Source of the DNA: Leptospira sanjuanensis
GTDB taxonomy: Bacteria > Spirochaetota > Leptospiria > Leptospirales > Leptospiraceae
DNA: 64,000 bases
Direction: 5' to 3'
NCBI RefSeq assembly: GCF_022267375.1
Contig: NZ_JAIZBH010000001.1
Location: 1,470,001 to 1,534,000 of the forward strand
Shown here: piece after piece, positions 1 to 8,915 of the stretch
How the letters are laid out: every line of letters begins with the position of its first letter
Position numbering within the stretch: the stretch's first letter is position 1
Translations under genes and position numbers: made by a program
Notes under the pieces: generated by a model
Databases searched by the model: none
Told to the model about the DNA's origin: nothing
What the model saw: the letters and a program-made list of their open reading frames with translations, nothing else

Positions 1-367
1 GAAAAACATAATGTTTTTTGCGGATGATTTTTATGACGTCTTTCGGTTGTAAACGAAGTTCTCCTTTGTCGTCCACGATCGAAAGTTCGTTTTCATCGAT
101 TCGAACCGTTCCCTGCAAATCCTCGAACCGGATTCGTTTTAAAAATAAAAACGGCCTAAGAATATGATAGAATCCTAAAATACCAAAAAAGAATGCAAAG
201 CTCAGTCGATAGAGCGATTCCTCCAAAAGGCCGTATTCCAATATTGGAATGAGAAGCAGAATCGGTCCGGTGAATCTTCTTTGAAACCAAAGTATCGGCC
301 GGTTGTAATATCCGAAGAGATAATTTTTCTTTTGTTGCTGTTTGGTGAGAGAGTATGTGAATTCCAT
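1..367 (-). CDS. Small membrane protein, possibly YcxB-like (3' end outside window)
   Basis: The reading frame starts at the ATG at 367 on the minus strand and runs off the left edge, so only about 122 N-terminal residues are visible. It begins MEFTYSLTKQQQ and has two adjacent hydrophobic stretches (about residues 27-40 and 52-68), followed by a soluble part with the pattern 'D-E-N-E-L-S-I-V-D-D-K-G-E' and 'KDVIKI'. A short N-terminal segment, two membrane helices and a beta-rich PH-like tail is the layout of YcxB-like proteins. This is a guess from layout, not from a recognised motif. No function can be assigned. Confidence 0.55.
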   Translation of the reverse strand, partial: MEFTYSLTKQQQKKNYLFGYYNRPILWFQRRFTGPILLLIPILEYGLLEESLYRLSFAFFFGILGFYHILRPFLFLKRIRFEDLQGTVRIDENELSIVDDKGELRLQPKDVIKIIRKKHYVF

Positions 368-540
368 AGGCGGTTCTTTTAGGAACAACAGAAATCGCTC
401 CTGTTTTGTACTTATTTTACGATCATTCGGACCTTTTCCGAAAGATCGCTGCTTTCGGCGTACGAAGTTTCGGTGAAATCACCGCTTCGTTTTTCCTGTT
501 CGTATAATTAAAAGAAGAATCTGAATTCTTCCGAAATCAA

Positions 541-572
541 GAACAAGCAGACTTTCTATCGTCTGCCTGTTC
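541..572 (-). terminator. Stem-loop downstream of the FG-GAP lipoprotein gene
   Basis: The 12-base arms at 541-552 and 561-572 pair with a single mismatch around an 8-base loop. The stem lies about 80 bases after the stop codon of the 650..5029 gene, which reads leftward. The bases after the stem on that strand are only moderately T-rich, so this is a plausible but not textbook intrinsic terminator. Confidence 0.45.
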
Positions 573-649
573 CTTTGATTTTCCTACATAAAGATCTTTT
601 GAAGTCAGCACAAGACCCCGGATGGTTCGATCATCCTGCGTAAATTCGA

Positions 650-3600
650 TCAATAGATTGCGGAGCCGAACTCATTTGTATTGGAAGCGGCCCCTCCGAT
701 TCCTCCGAACAAACCGGAACCCAAGATTACGCTATCCGCGCTTGCGGGGTTGTTCGTAATCGGCGCTACCCCGCCCGTGGAATGATAGATTCGAACCGCC
801 TCCGATCCGTTTATCAGTAAATCGGGAAGCCCGTCTCCATTCACATCGCTGGTTCCGATCGGTATTCCGGGACCGTTGAGCATGGAATTGATTCCATAGA
901 GCCCCCCCGTCACCATCGTGACATCTGCCATCGTAGTGTCCCGGGTCGCCCCGCCAACGGCTGGGGTCAAATATACGTACACAGTATTCGGACCCATGAA
1001 TGCGGATGCTGTCATGACATCCGCCCTTCCGTCCAAATCCATGTCACGAACTGCAAGTGTGAGTCCCAAGAATTGTCCATTGATTCCGTTCATTCCTGTA
1101 AATGCGCGGATGGCGCCTCCCAATGTTAAAGGAGTTCCGATTCCTCCGGCTCCCGCCGAATAATATGCGACGATCCGCCCTTGCTGGTTTACGTTCGGAT
1201 TTCCTACTTGAATGAAGAAAGGGGCTCCTGCTATGACATCGTTGAAACCGTCCAGATTCATATCACCCACCGCAACGGAATATCCGAGTTGTGCGGCTCC
1301 ACCGGGAACTCCAACTGCTGCAGGCGCGTTTCCGGTGTTATTCGTTATCGTATGAACCGTCGCGGTCAATCCTGCCGCTGCTCCGTAATAAACGTAGACT
1401 CTTCCCCAATCGATCCCGCCTCCTGCATACCCGGCATTGAAAATATATCCGGGGGCTCCGACCACGAGATCGTCTTCATTGCCTCCGTTAATATTTCCCG
1501 TTGCAAGGGAATATCCAAACCGTTCGCTCGCGGCTCCACCCGTTCTGAAAGAGGAGGCTCCCGCCCCAGCAGCAGTTACGGTTGCAGCCGTAATTCCCGC
1601 TGCACCGGCGGAATGAAATACATAGACTCTTCCTCTGGATCCATTGTAGCTCGGTGCTCCTACGATCAAATCCGTATAACCGTCTCCGTTGATGTCGCCT
1701 GTCGCTAATGCGCTTCCAAATTCATCGGTGGTTCCATTGGTTCCCGTCAACGTACTGTTGGCAAAGGCCGCAAAGGAAGTAGTGATACCCGCCGTTCCGG
1801 AAGAATAGAAGAGATAAACCCGGCCGTTGTTGGTTCCCGCGCTTTGGAATCTTGGAGATCCGATCGCTACGTCCGCATAACCGTCCCCGTTAAAATCTCC
1901 CATCGTTGCGGTTTTTCCGAAAAAGGACGCCGCGGTTCCAATGATGATTTTGCTCGCGAACTGAGCATTGGGGATCGTGATTCCAGCTGCTCCCGAAGAA
2001 TGGAAGATGAAGACTAGTCCCTGTCCGTATTCCGGCGCTACTAAATCGGTAAACCCATCTCCGTTGATGTCCTTATTGGTTCCTTTTCTTACTGTGACTA
2101 CGGGAGAGATCGTTACGTTATTGGAAGCGTCCGTCGCTCTTACTTGGATCGTGTGCTGGGAAAAGGATTTCCAAGTGGCTGCTCCGGCAGGGAGTGGAAA
2201 CTTCCAGTTGTTTGTTCCGGTTGCTAACGCATACGGCCCACTATCCAGGGAAACTTCTACGGTTGCAATCGCTCCACCATCGGTTGCGGTGCCGGAGACG
2301 AAGCCGCTTTCCAAAATGGTATTGTTTCTTGCGTTTCCGATCACAAGTCCCGGAGCTGTGACGTCTAATGCGGCTCCGGTCGTAAAGTTCCAGTTAAACG
2401 CCGCCCCGATCGCATTTCCCGCGAGGTCTTTTGCGGCTACGGTGATCGTCGCGGTATGATTCGTTCCCGCAGGGAGAAATGCAGTCGGTGTAAAGGTTGC
2501 TGTCGTGCCTGAGCAAGTGACCGTTCCTACGACCGCCGCACCGTTATTTAAAGTAAACGAAGCGGTATTGAGCGTTGTACAGTCCATAGTCTCACTAAAA
2601 GAAACGGAAATATTCGCGTTCGTTGCGACTCCGGTGCTTCCGTTTGCAGGAGCAATCAGAGAGACGGTCGGTGCAGTCGTATCCGGCGCAACACCGGTAG
2701 TAAATGTCCAGGAATACGCGACCGCTAAAGAATTTCCTGCCACATCTTTGACAGCAGTCGAAACTGTCGCCGTATAGGTCGTAGAAAATGCTAAGGTTGG
2801 GGTTGGGTCGAACGTAGCAACGGTTCCAGAACAACCAACTGTACCGGCGATCCCGCTTCCGTCACTCAATGTGATATTTGCGGTTGTAATCGTTGCACAA
2901 TCGATCGCTTCACTGAACGCAATGCTGAGAGAACTATTCACGGGGACGACTGTAGCGCCGACGATCGGACTGACAAAGGAAACCGTGGGAGCCGTCGTAT
3001 CCGGCGCTAAGCCCGTCGTAAATGTCCAGGTATACAAAGCGGGAATCGAATTTCCCGCAAGGTCTTTGACCGTGGTCGTAAGGGAAGCCGTATAAGTCGT
3101 GTTATATGCCAATGCGGCGGTAGGATCAAAGGTCGCCGATGTTCCTGCACAAGAAACCGTTCCGGGAACGGCGACGCCACCATTTAAGGTAAAACTTGCG
3201 GTGGTAATCGTAGCGCAGTTCATCGGTTCGCTGAAAACCGCACTTACGTTCGTATTGATTCCCACGCCTGTGAGAGCGTTTGCCGGAGTGACAAAGGAAA
3301 CCGTCGGAGCTGTGGAATCAGGAGCAGCGCTGGTGCTAAAGGTCCAGGTATACGGTACGGTGAGAGAATTTCCTGCTACGTCTTTGACCGCAGTCGCAAT
3401 CGTTGCAGTGTAATTCGTTCCGTAGGCAAGTGCTACCGTCGGAGTAAACGTTGCCGCGGTTCCGGAACAACCGACGGTTCCTGCGATCGCACTTCCGTCA
3501 CTCAACGTGATGTTTGCAGTTGTGATCGTAGCACAATCGATCGCTTCACTGAACGCGATGCTGAGAGAGCTGTTTACCGGAACGGCGGTGGCTGCGTTAG

Positions 3601-5029
3601 ACGGACTGACAAAAGAAACGGTGGGAGCCGTCGTATCCGGCGCTAAGCCCGTCGTAAAGGTCCAGGTATACAAAGCAGGAATCGAATTTCCCGCAAGGTC
3701 CTTTGCGGTTGTAGTGATCGAAGCCGTGTATGTCGTGTTAAATGCCAATGCGGCGGTAGGATCAAAGGTCGCCGATGTTCCTGCACACGAAACAGTTCCC
3801 GGAACTGCGGCTCCTCCGTTCAACGTAAAACTTGCGGTTGTAATCGTAGCGCAGTTCATCGGTTCGCTGAAAACGGCGCTGACATTTGTATTGATTCCCA
3901 CGCCCGTGAGAGCGTTTGCCGGAATAACTAAAGAAACCGTCGGAGCTGTCGAATCCGGTGCGACACCCGTACTAAAACTCCAAGTGAACGGAGCTGCGAG
4001 AGGGTTTCCAGCAAGATCCTTTACCCCTGTTGAAATCGTCGCCGTGTAAGTCGTAGCATAGGCCAGGGGTAACGTTGGAGTGAAGGTTGTCGCCGAACCG
4101 ATACAACCGACCGTTCCGACCACTGCAGTAAATCCATCCGTAAGAGTGATGTTCGCTGTTGTGAACGTTGCGCAGTCTATCGGCTCGTCAAACGCGATAC
4201 TCAAAGACCCGTTCACGGAAAAATTGTTGGAAGTATTTGCCGGGTTAATAAAGGAGACGTTCGGAGCAGTTACATCCGGTGCGGCCCCCGTCATAAAATT
4301 CCAGGCATATATCGAGGTTAACGGGTTGCCCGCCAAATCTCTGGCGCCTGTCGTAATTCTTGCCGTATAAGCCGTATTTGGTGCAAGAGCGGCAGCCGGT
4401 GCAAAGGTTGCGGAAGTTCCTCCGCAGGTAACGGTCCCCGCCACGGCCGCTCCGTCATCCACTAAAAACGTGGTCGTGTCGATTGTAGTACAGTCTACAT
4501 TTTCGCTGAAGGCAACGCTAACGGAAGAATTGTTTGGAACCGCCGAATTTCCGTTGTTCGGAGTCGTTAAGGAAACCGCAGGGGCGATTACATCGACGGT
4601 CGCAGCGGTTGTAAAATTCCAGATCATATCTTCTTTGAGAGAAATTCCCGCGGAAGATCTAATTTCCTTCGCAATAGTTACGGTATAGGTTGTTGAGGAA
4701 GAAAGAGCGGAATTCGGAGTAAGAACTGCCGTTGTATTGTTTAGTGTCAAGCTAGCGGGGATCAAAGTAGTCGCTTGTTTGATAAAAAAAGTAGAAGTAG
4801 TTACGCTGGAAGAATCGAATGCTTCACTGAACGTAACCTGAACGGCCGTATTCATAGGAATATCGCTCACGCCCGAGCCGGGAGTGATTTGGGAAACGCT
4901 GAATGAATTTCCTTTTCCGCCCAGATCTAAATACGCGAGAAAAGGAAGGCTATTTTTGCTTCCGTTGACGCAATTCGCGTTCCAGACCAAAAGTAGAACC
5001 AGCAGAATGGTTTTTGTAATTCTTTGCAT
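650..5029 (-). CDS. Ig-like (Big_5) and FG-GAP repeat lipoprotein, 1459 aa
   Basis: The ATG at 5029 is chosen because a strong GGAGG site lies just upstream on the minus strand; an in-frame ATG 25 codons earlier has no such site and would spoil the signal peptide. The N-terminus has two basic residues, a leucine-rich core and a cysteine (WNANC), as in spirochaete lipoproteins. Then come eight Ig-like domains of the SbsA/Big_5 type, each about 100-105 residues. Each has an 'F/V-S-E-x-hydrophobic-D/N-C' strand, a central 'GTV-x-C' strand and an ending 'W-x-F-x-T'. A further Ig-like linker is followed by seven FG-GAP repeats with Ca-binding-type loops (DINGDGFTD, DFNGDGYAD, DVNGDGLPD and variants), a likely beta-propeller. 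Each Ig repeat from the second on carries a cysteine pair, suggesting disulphides outside the cytoplasm. A surface or periplasmic lipoprotein, probably for binding or adhesion; no ligand is known. Repeats 4/6 and 5/7 are nearly identical. Confidence 0.85.
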   Translation of the reverse strand: MQRITKTILLVLLLVWNANCVNGSKNSLPFLAYLDLGGKGNSFSVSQITPGSGVSDIPMNTAVQVTFSEAFDSSSVTTSTFFIKQATTLIPASLTLNNTTAVLTPNSALSSSTTYTVTIAKEIRSSAGISLKEDMIWNFTTAATVDVIAPAVSLTTPNNGNSAVPNNSSVSVAFSENVDCTTIDTTTFLVDDGAAVAGTVTCGGTSATFAPAAALAPNTAYTARITTGARDLAGNPLTSIYAWNFMTGAAPDVTAPNVSFINPANTSNNFSVNGSLSIAFDEPIDCATFTTANITLTDGFTAVVGTVGCIGSATTFTPTLPLAYATTYTATISTGVKDLAGNPLAAPFTWSFSTGVAPDSTAPTVSLVIPANALTGVGINTNVSAVFSEPMNCATITTASFTLNGGAAVPGTVSCAGTSATFDPTAALAFNTTYTASITTTAKDLAGNSIPALYTWTFTTGLAPDTTAPTVSFVSPSNAATAVPVNSSLSIAFSEAIDCATITTANITLSDGSAIAGTVGCSGTAATFTPTVALAYGTNYTATIATAVKDVAGNSLTVPYTWTFSTSAAPDSTAPTVSFVTPANALTGVGINTNVSAVFSEPMNCATITTASFTLNGGVAVPGTVSCAGTSATFDPTAALAYNTTYTASLTTTVKDLAGNSIPALYTWTFTTGLAPDTTAPTVSFVSPIVGATVVPVNSSLSIAFSEAIDCATITTANITLSDGSGIAGTVGCSGTVATFDPTPTLAFSTTYTATVSTAVKDVAGNSLAVAYSWTFTTGVAPDTTAPTVSLIAPANGSTGVATNANISVSFSETMDCTTLNTASFTLNNGAAVVGTVTCSGTTATFTPTAFLPAGTNHTATITVAAKDLAGNAIGAAFNWNFTTGAALDVTAPGLVIGNARNNTILESGFVSGTATDGGAIATVEVSLDSGPYALATGTNNWKFPLPAGAATWKSFSQHTIQVRATDASNNVTISPVVTVRKGTNKDINGDGFTDLVAPEYGQGLVFIFHSSGAAGITIPNAQFASKIIIGTAASFFGKTATMGDFNGDGYADVAIGSPRFQSAGTNNGRVYLFYSSGTAGITTSFAAFANSTLTGTNGTTDEFGSALATGDINGDGYTDLIVGAPSYNGSRGRVYVFHSAGAAGITAATVTAAGAGASSFRTGGAASERFGYSLATGNINGGNEDDLVVGAPGYIFNAGYAGGGIDWGRVYVYYGAAAGLTATVHTITNNTGNAPAAVGVPGGAAQLGYSVAVGDMNLDGFNDVIAGAPFFIQVGNPNVNQQGRIVAYYSAGAGGIGTPLTLGGAIRAFTGMNGINGQFLGLTLAVRDMDLDGRADVMTASAFMGPNTVYVYLTPAVGGATRDTTMADVTMVTGGLYGINSMLNGPGIPIGTSDVNGDGLPDLLINGSEAVRIYHSTGGVAPITNNPASADSVILGSGLFGGIGGAASNTNEFGSAIY

Positions 5030-5679
5030 AGTAACCTCCAACGAAATCCGGACTTTTTCTTTTTGGCGCCGGCGCTCATCGGAAAGATTAACATAAATCA
5101 GCACCCTCGGTCATTTTAGGTTATAATCTGAATTATAAACTTTGAAGGCCAAAGTACGCATTTGTTTGCTTCTCAAATTCTTGTCAAATTCACTAATATG
5201 AACACTTTATTATGAAAAAATATTTTTATGTACATTGGTTTAGTTGCAGGAAAAAAGAAGGAAGCAAATTCCATCAGAAAAATTCTGAAGAATCTTATTC
5301 ATTTTATAACAAGAAAGCATGACTAACGATGCTTAAAAATGTGTGCTCAGATTTCGAACAAAATGAATCCTAAAAAGAAGATTTGCTTACCTAAAATTGA
5401 ATATTATGGTTTGTTAATTGTTTGATGATAATACTTTTCATGTATTTTCGTTTTCTTTGTGTAAGGATAAGAAAAAAACCAAAGTCGATTTTTTTTTGAA
5501 ACAAATTCAGTACAAAAAAAATTTTTCACTCCGAGGAAAACCTTGGAGTGAAAGCAAAAAGTCGTTTCTGTAAAATTTGCAAGAGTCATCAGGCTTGTGG
5601 GAACTCCTACATGCTGGAAAAAACGCAGGATGAATTCTTTGCAAGTATTCTCTGCCTTGTGGGAACTCCTCTGCGGCAG
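5030..5679. other. AT-rich intergenic region with two GTGGGAACTCC repeats
   Basis: About 650 bases separate the intact FG-GAP lipoprotein gene from its decayed paralogue. The stretch 5100-5560 is very AT-rich and should hold the promoter of the 5029 gene, although I cannot pick one convincing -10/-35 pair. At 5594-5610 and 5656-5670 lie two copies of CTTGTGGGAACTCCT in the same orientation. A short open frame at 5404-5589 has no usable start context and is not called. Confidence 0.5.
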
Positions 5680-6680
5680 TTAGAAGACGGTGCTTCCGAT
5701 TCCTCCTCCAGGAACGGCGTTGATGATTGTGGAGGCGAAAGCCGGATTATTTGTCCCCAATCCTGCACCAGTAGTGTGAAAGATATGGGTCCCTGTCCCT
5801 TGTCCATTACCAATAAAGAGATCCATATATCCGTCTCCGTTTACGTCTCCGGCGGAAATTTGGCAGGTAGGATTGGTTGCGAGGCTACCAAGTCCAAAGC
5901 CGAGTCCGCCGATCAGGGATTGCGCTGCGTTCGAAGTGTCGAGAGTCCCTCCTATCCCGCCGACACTTGGGGTCATAAATCCTTTACCGTTCCGGCTAAA
6001 TCGACCCTATAAGTAGTATTGAACGCAAGTGCAAGCGTAGGGGTAAACGTAGCAGTTGAACCTAAGCAGTTCACCGTGCCCGGTTCGTCAGCATTGGTAG
6101 CGTTATTTTTGAGAGTAAGTACGACGTTATCGATCGTTGTACAATTGATGGATTCCGTGAATGCAATTTGAACGGAAGAATTACTCGGAATCAGGTTAGC
6201 CCCCACCGATGGAGTCGTTAACGAAACGGCGGGCGCCACAACGTCCACGGTTGCAGCGGTGGTAAAATTCCAGATCAAATCCTCTTTGAGAGAAATCCCC
6301 GCCGCGGATTGAATTCCTTGGGAAACGGTAACCGTATACGTCGTTGTAGCGGCAAGGGAAGAATTCGGCATGAGAACCGCCGTAGTATCGTTTGTCGTGA
6401 TCGTTGCAGGAATCGAAACGTTTCCTTGTTTTATAAAGAACGTGGAAGAAAGAACCGTTGAACCGTCGAGCGGAGCGTTGAAGGTCACCTGAACGGAGCT
6501 ATTCAAGGGAATACCATTCACACCCGAACCCGGAGTAATCTGCGAAACCGCAAACGAATTCGTTTCTCTTCCCAGATTCAAATACGCGAGAAATGGAAAT
6601 TTGGTTTTATCTCCGTTCACGCAATTGACGCACCAAATCAAAAAGAGAATCAACACGATCGTTTTTACCGTTCTTATCAT
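5680..6680 (-). pseudogene. Decayed Ig-like/FG-GAP lipoprotein paralogue
   Basis: The start is the ATG at 6680, seven bases after a GGAG site. The first 235 codons match the start of the 650..5029 lipoprotein: the same signal peptide style (CVNCVNG), one complete Ig-like domain and most of a second. Inside the second domain the frame hits TGA at 5973-5975, right after 'GTVKDL'. From about 5976 another frame carries on with an FG-GAP tail (GDVNGDGYMD) matching the paralogue's last repeat, and it stops at 5680. About six Ig domains, the linker and six FG-GAP repeats are therefore missing and the join is out of frame. An internal deletion explains this best. A truncated 235-residue lipoprotein could still be made. 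Confidence 0.75.
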
Positions 6681-7075
6681 AATTATCTCCAATCGACCTC
6701 GATTTTATTACGTAAAGATCGGAATGATCGATGAGAATAGCACGAATCGCGATTTCTCATCTCGCGGATTATAGATTGCGTGATGCGAAGAGAAGAAAAA
6801 GCTCATTCGGTTTTACCGAGAATTCTTTCCTCGATCGAGCATCGGGAGAATTTATTATAAAATATGAATATACCGAGTTCGGTTTAGGCGTTTTCCTAAA
6901 AACGTTCTAATCATCCGAACGATTTTTTCGTGAATCGAAGATCCGAATCCGGGGTTCGTGGACCGAACGGATTTAGGAAATGAATTCATCTTGGATGGCT
7001 TCGTTTGAACGGCAAAGAATAAGTCTATGCAAATTCAATCAATTTGACCAATTGGCCTAAGGAAGCCCTCGGATT
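6681..7075. other. Intergenic region between divergent envelope genes
   Basis: About 395 bases lie between the start of the decayed lipoprotein gene (leftward) and the Omp85-family gene (rightward). It should hold both promoters. I see no conserved RNA, terminator or convincing gene in it. Confidence 0.4.
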
Positions 7076-8533
7076 ATGTTTTTTTATCGCCTTCGAATTC
7101 GGACGATGATCGGGCTTTTCGTTCTTTTGTTTGGAAATATATTTCCGATTGCAGCGGAGGGGATTCAGAACCTTCCTCAGGTAAGAATTCCTTTGGATGA
7201 GAGTAAGAGGCTGGATCCGGGAGAATTGGCCGAAAAGAGGGAAGGTTGGTATGTAACGGCGATTCCTTTGTTGAGCTCCGATCCTGTGCGCGGACAAGGC
7301 GGGGGAATTCGAGCGAGCCTTTTTTTCAACGGCAATAAATCCGATCCATATTACGAATATGAACCGTATCGGAGCAAGGTCACTCTTCAGTTGTTCCAGA
7401 CCAACGAAGGCGTAAAAAATCATTTCATCCAGTTCGATTCTCCGTATCTTTTTAATACCGCATTTCGGTTTAAAAGCAGTTTGGGATTGGATTATAATCC
7501 GAATTCCCAATATTTCGGAATCGGAGAATCCTCGCTCGGAGCCTTATCGTACAGGCCGCGTAATCTTCCCGGATTAGGCCAAGTAGGCAACGCGAGTTTC
7601 GACGCTTATGAAGCGTCTCAATCCTACATTCGCCCATCCAGAACCGCATCCGAAATCACTCCGACCGTAAGCGATCAAGGATACAATCAATATCTGTTCA
7701 ACTCTACGACTCTCTTCAACAGTATCGATTATACCTTTTGGAAAGCGTTCAAATGGGTTGTAGCGAACGAGATTTCTAAAAACATCATCGGGCATTCGGA
7801 CGGGGTTTGGAATCCATCGAAAGATCCGTATTTGGCGGGAAGCATTTGGGAAACATCCGTTCCCAACGGAGAATCCAAGCTCACGGAAGATTATAAAGCC
7901 GGAAAAATCCGAGGATATAACGGTGGAGAAATCGTATATCTGCGCGCCGGGATCGCGTACGATACGAGGGACTTCGAACCCGATCCCGACCGAGGTGTAT
8001 TAGTAGAATTGAATGTGGCAAACGTATCCAAACACACCGGTTCCAATTTCGATTACAACAAGGTCTTCTTTCAGACCAAATACTTTTACAAAATCCTTCC
8101 GAGCGTCTTCGAAGAATTGGTTTTCGCGACCCGAGGTGCGCTCGGATATACTTCCAAAGGCGCTCCTTTTTCCGAAGTGCGGTATATGTGGAGCTTGGAC
8201 GGACCGATGACTGGGATCGGAGGATTGCAAACGATGCGGGGGTATCGTCAGGATCGTTTCGTCGCTCCTATGGTCGGTTTCGGAAGTATGGAAGTTCGAT
8301 GGAGATTTGCTACATTCAAAATCGGTAATGAACTTTTTACCTTAAGTCTTGTGCCCTTTTATGACGTGGGTCGCGTTTGGGATTCCGAAAAAAAAATCAA
8401 TCTTCAGGGTTACAAGCATTCCTGGGGTGGCGGTCTTCGAATCATCTGGAACCAAGCGACCGTAATTCTGATCGACTTTGCCAAGTCGCGCGAAGATACG
8501 CAGATGTTCGTCGATTTCAGTCACGCGTTTTGA
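7076..8533 (+). CDS. Omp85/BamA-family outer-membrane protein (surface antigen D15 type), 485 aa
   Basis: Residues 1-33 form a signal peptide with a hydrophobic core (IGLFVLLFGNIFPIAA). The rest is rich in alternating beta strands, with the features of the bacterial surface antigen family: an early 'GWYVTAIPLLSSDPVRGQGGG' segment, a mid-barrel 'RAGIAYDTRDFEPDPDRG' strand-turn, and 'GGLQTMRGYRQDRFV' near the C-terminus, which matches the conserved G-x-x-x-x-RGY motif of Omp85 barrels. It ends in Phe, as outer-membrane barrels often do. At 485 residues and without visible POTRA repeats it is shorter than BamA, so it is a barrel-only or short member rather than the BAM core. Start: ATG 7076 behind a weak AAGGAAG; an ATG ten codons later is an alternative. 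Confidence 0.8.
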   Translation: MFFYRLRIRTMIGLFVLLFGNIFPIAAEGIQNLPQVRIPLDESKRLDPGELAEKREGWYVTAIPLLSSDPVRGQGGGIRASLFFNGNKSDPYYEYEPYRSKVTLQLFQTNEGVKNHFIQFDSPYLFNTAFRFKSSLGLDYNPNSQYFGIGESSLGALSYRPRNLPGLGQVGNASFDAYEASQSYIRPSRTASEITPTVSDQGYNQYLFNSTTLFNSIDYTFWKAFKWVVANEISKNIIGHSDGVWNPSKDPYLAGSIWETSVPNGESKLTEDYKAGKIRGYNGGEIVYLRAGIAYDTRDFEPDPDRGVLVELNVANVSKHTGSNFDYNKVFFQTKYFYKILPSVFEELVFATRGALGYTSKGAPFSEVRYMWSLDGPMTGIGGLQTMRGYRQDRFVAPMVGFGSMEVRWRFATFKIGNELFTLSLVPFYDVGRVWDSEKKINLQGYKHSWGGGLRIIWNQATVILIDFAKSREDTQMFVDFSHAF

Positions 8534-8915
8534 AAATTGCGAATTCGTTTCCTATCGATTTACGAGGATGGATTCTTCCACTTGGTTTGAATTCGCGAGC
8601 GGAAAACGCGACCTCCGATTCATTTAAAAATCCGGAATCAACTAGATTCTTCCGAAAAGCGATTTGTCGGTCCAAATAACCGTCGCACTTTGGCCAAAGA
8701 ATCCATATTGCTCCAACCAATTCCCTCGCGCATTCTCCTCAAAAAGACCAAATTCTCATCAAAACCCGCTAATTTTCTAAAGAAATTTTTCATCCAAAGA
8801 TCAATATGTATAAAATATTGGCATGTATACTTAAGTTATCTAAAAAATAAACAGTAATTTTAAAAACTGCTTGCAAGTTGTGCTTATTTTAGGAAATTCT
8901 AATTGAGGTGTGGAT
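8534..8915. promoter_or_regulatory. AT-rich leader of the ATP-grasp/alpha-E/transglutaminase operon
   Basis: This stretch of about 380 bases precedes the five-gene operon. From about 8750 it turns sharply AT-rich. A TTGGCA at 8818-8823 followed 17 bases later by TAAAAA is a possible weak promoter. GAGG at 8905-8908 is the ribosome site for the ATG at 8916. Nothing else stands out. Confidence 0.3.

Noticed and set aside
918..4688. Many long plus-strand open frames opposite the Ig-like lipoprotein gene
   Set aside because: They mirror the repeat period of the real gene on the other strand and have no start context or recognisable protein features.
5404..5589. A 61-residue minus-strand frame in the AT-rich intergenic region
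   Set aside because: Low-complexity, Phe/Lys/Thr-rich, no start context; looks like chance in AT-rich DNA.
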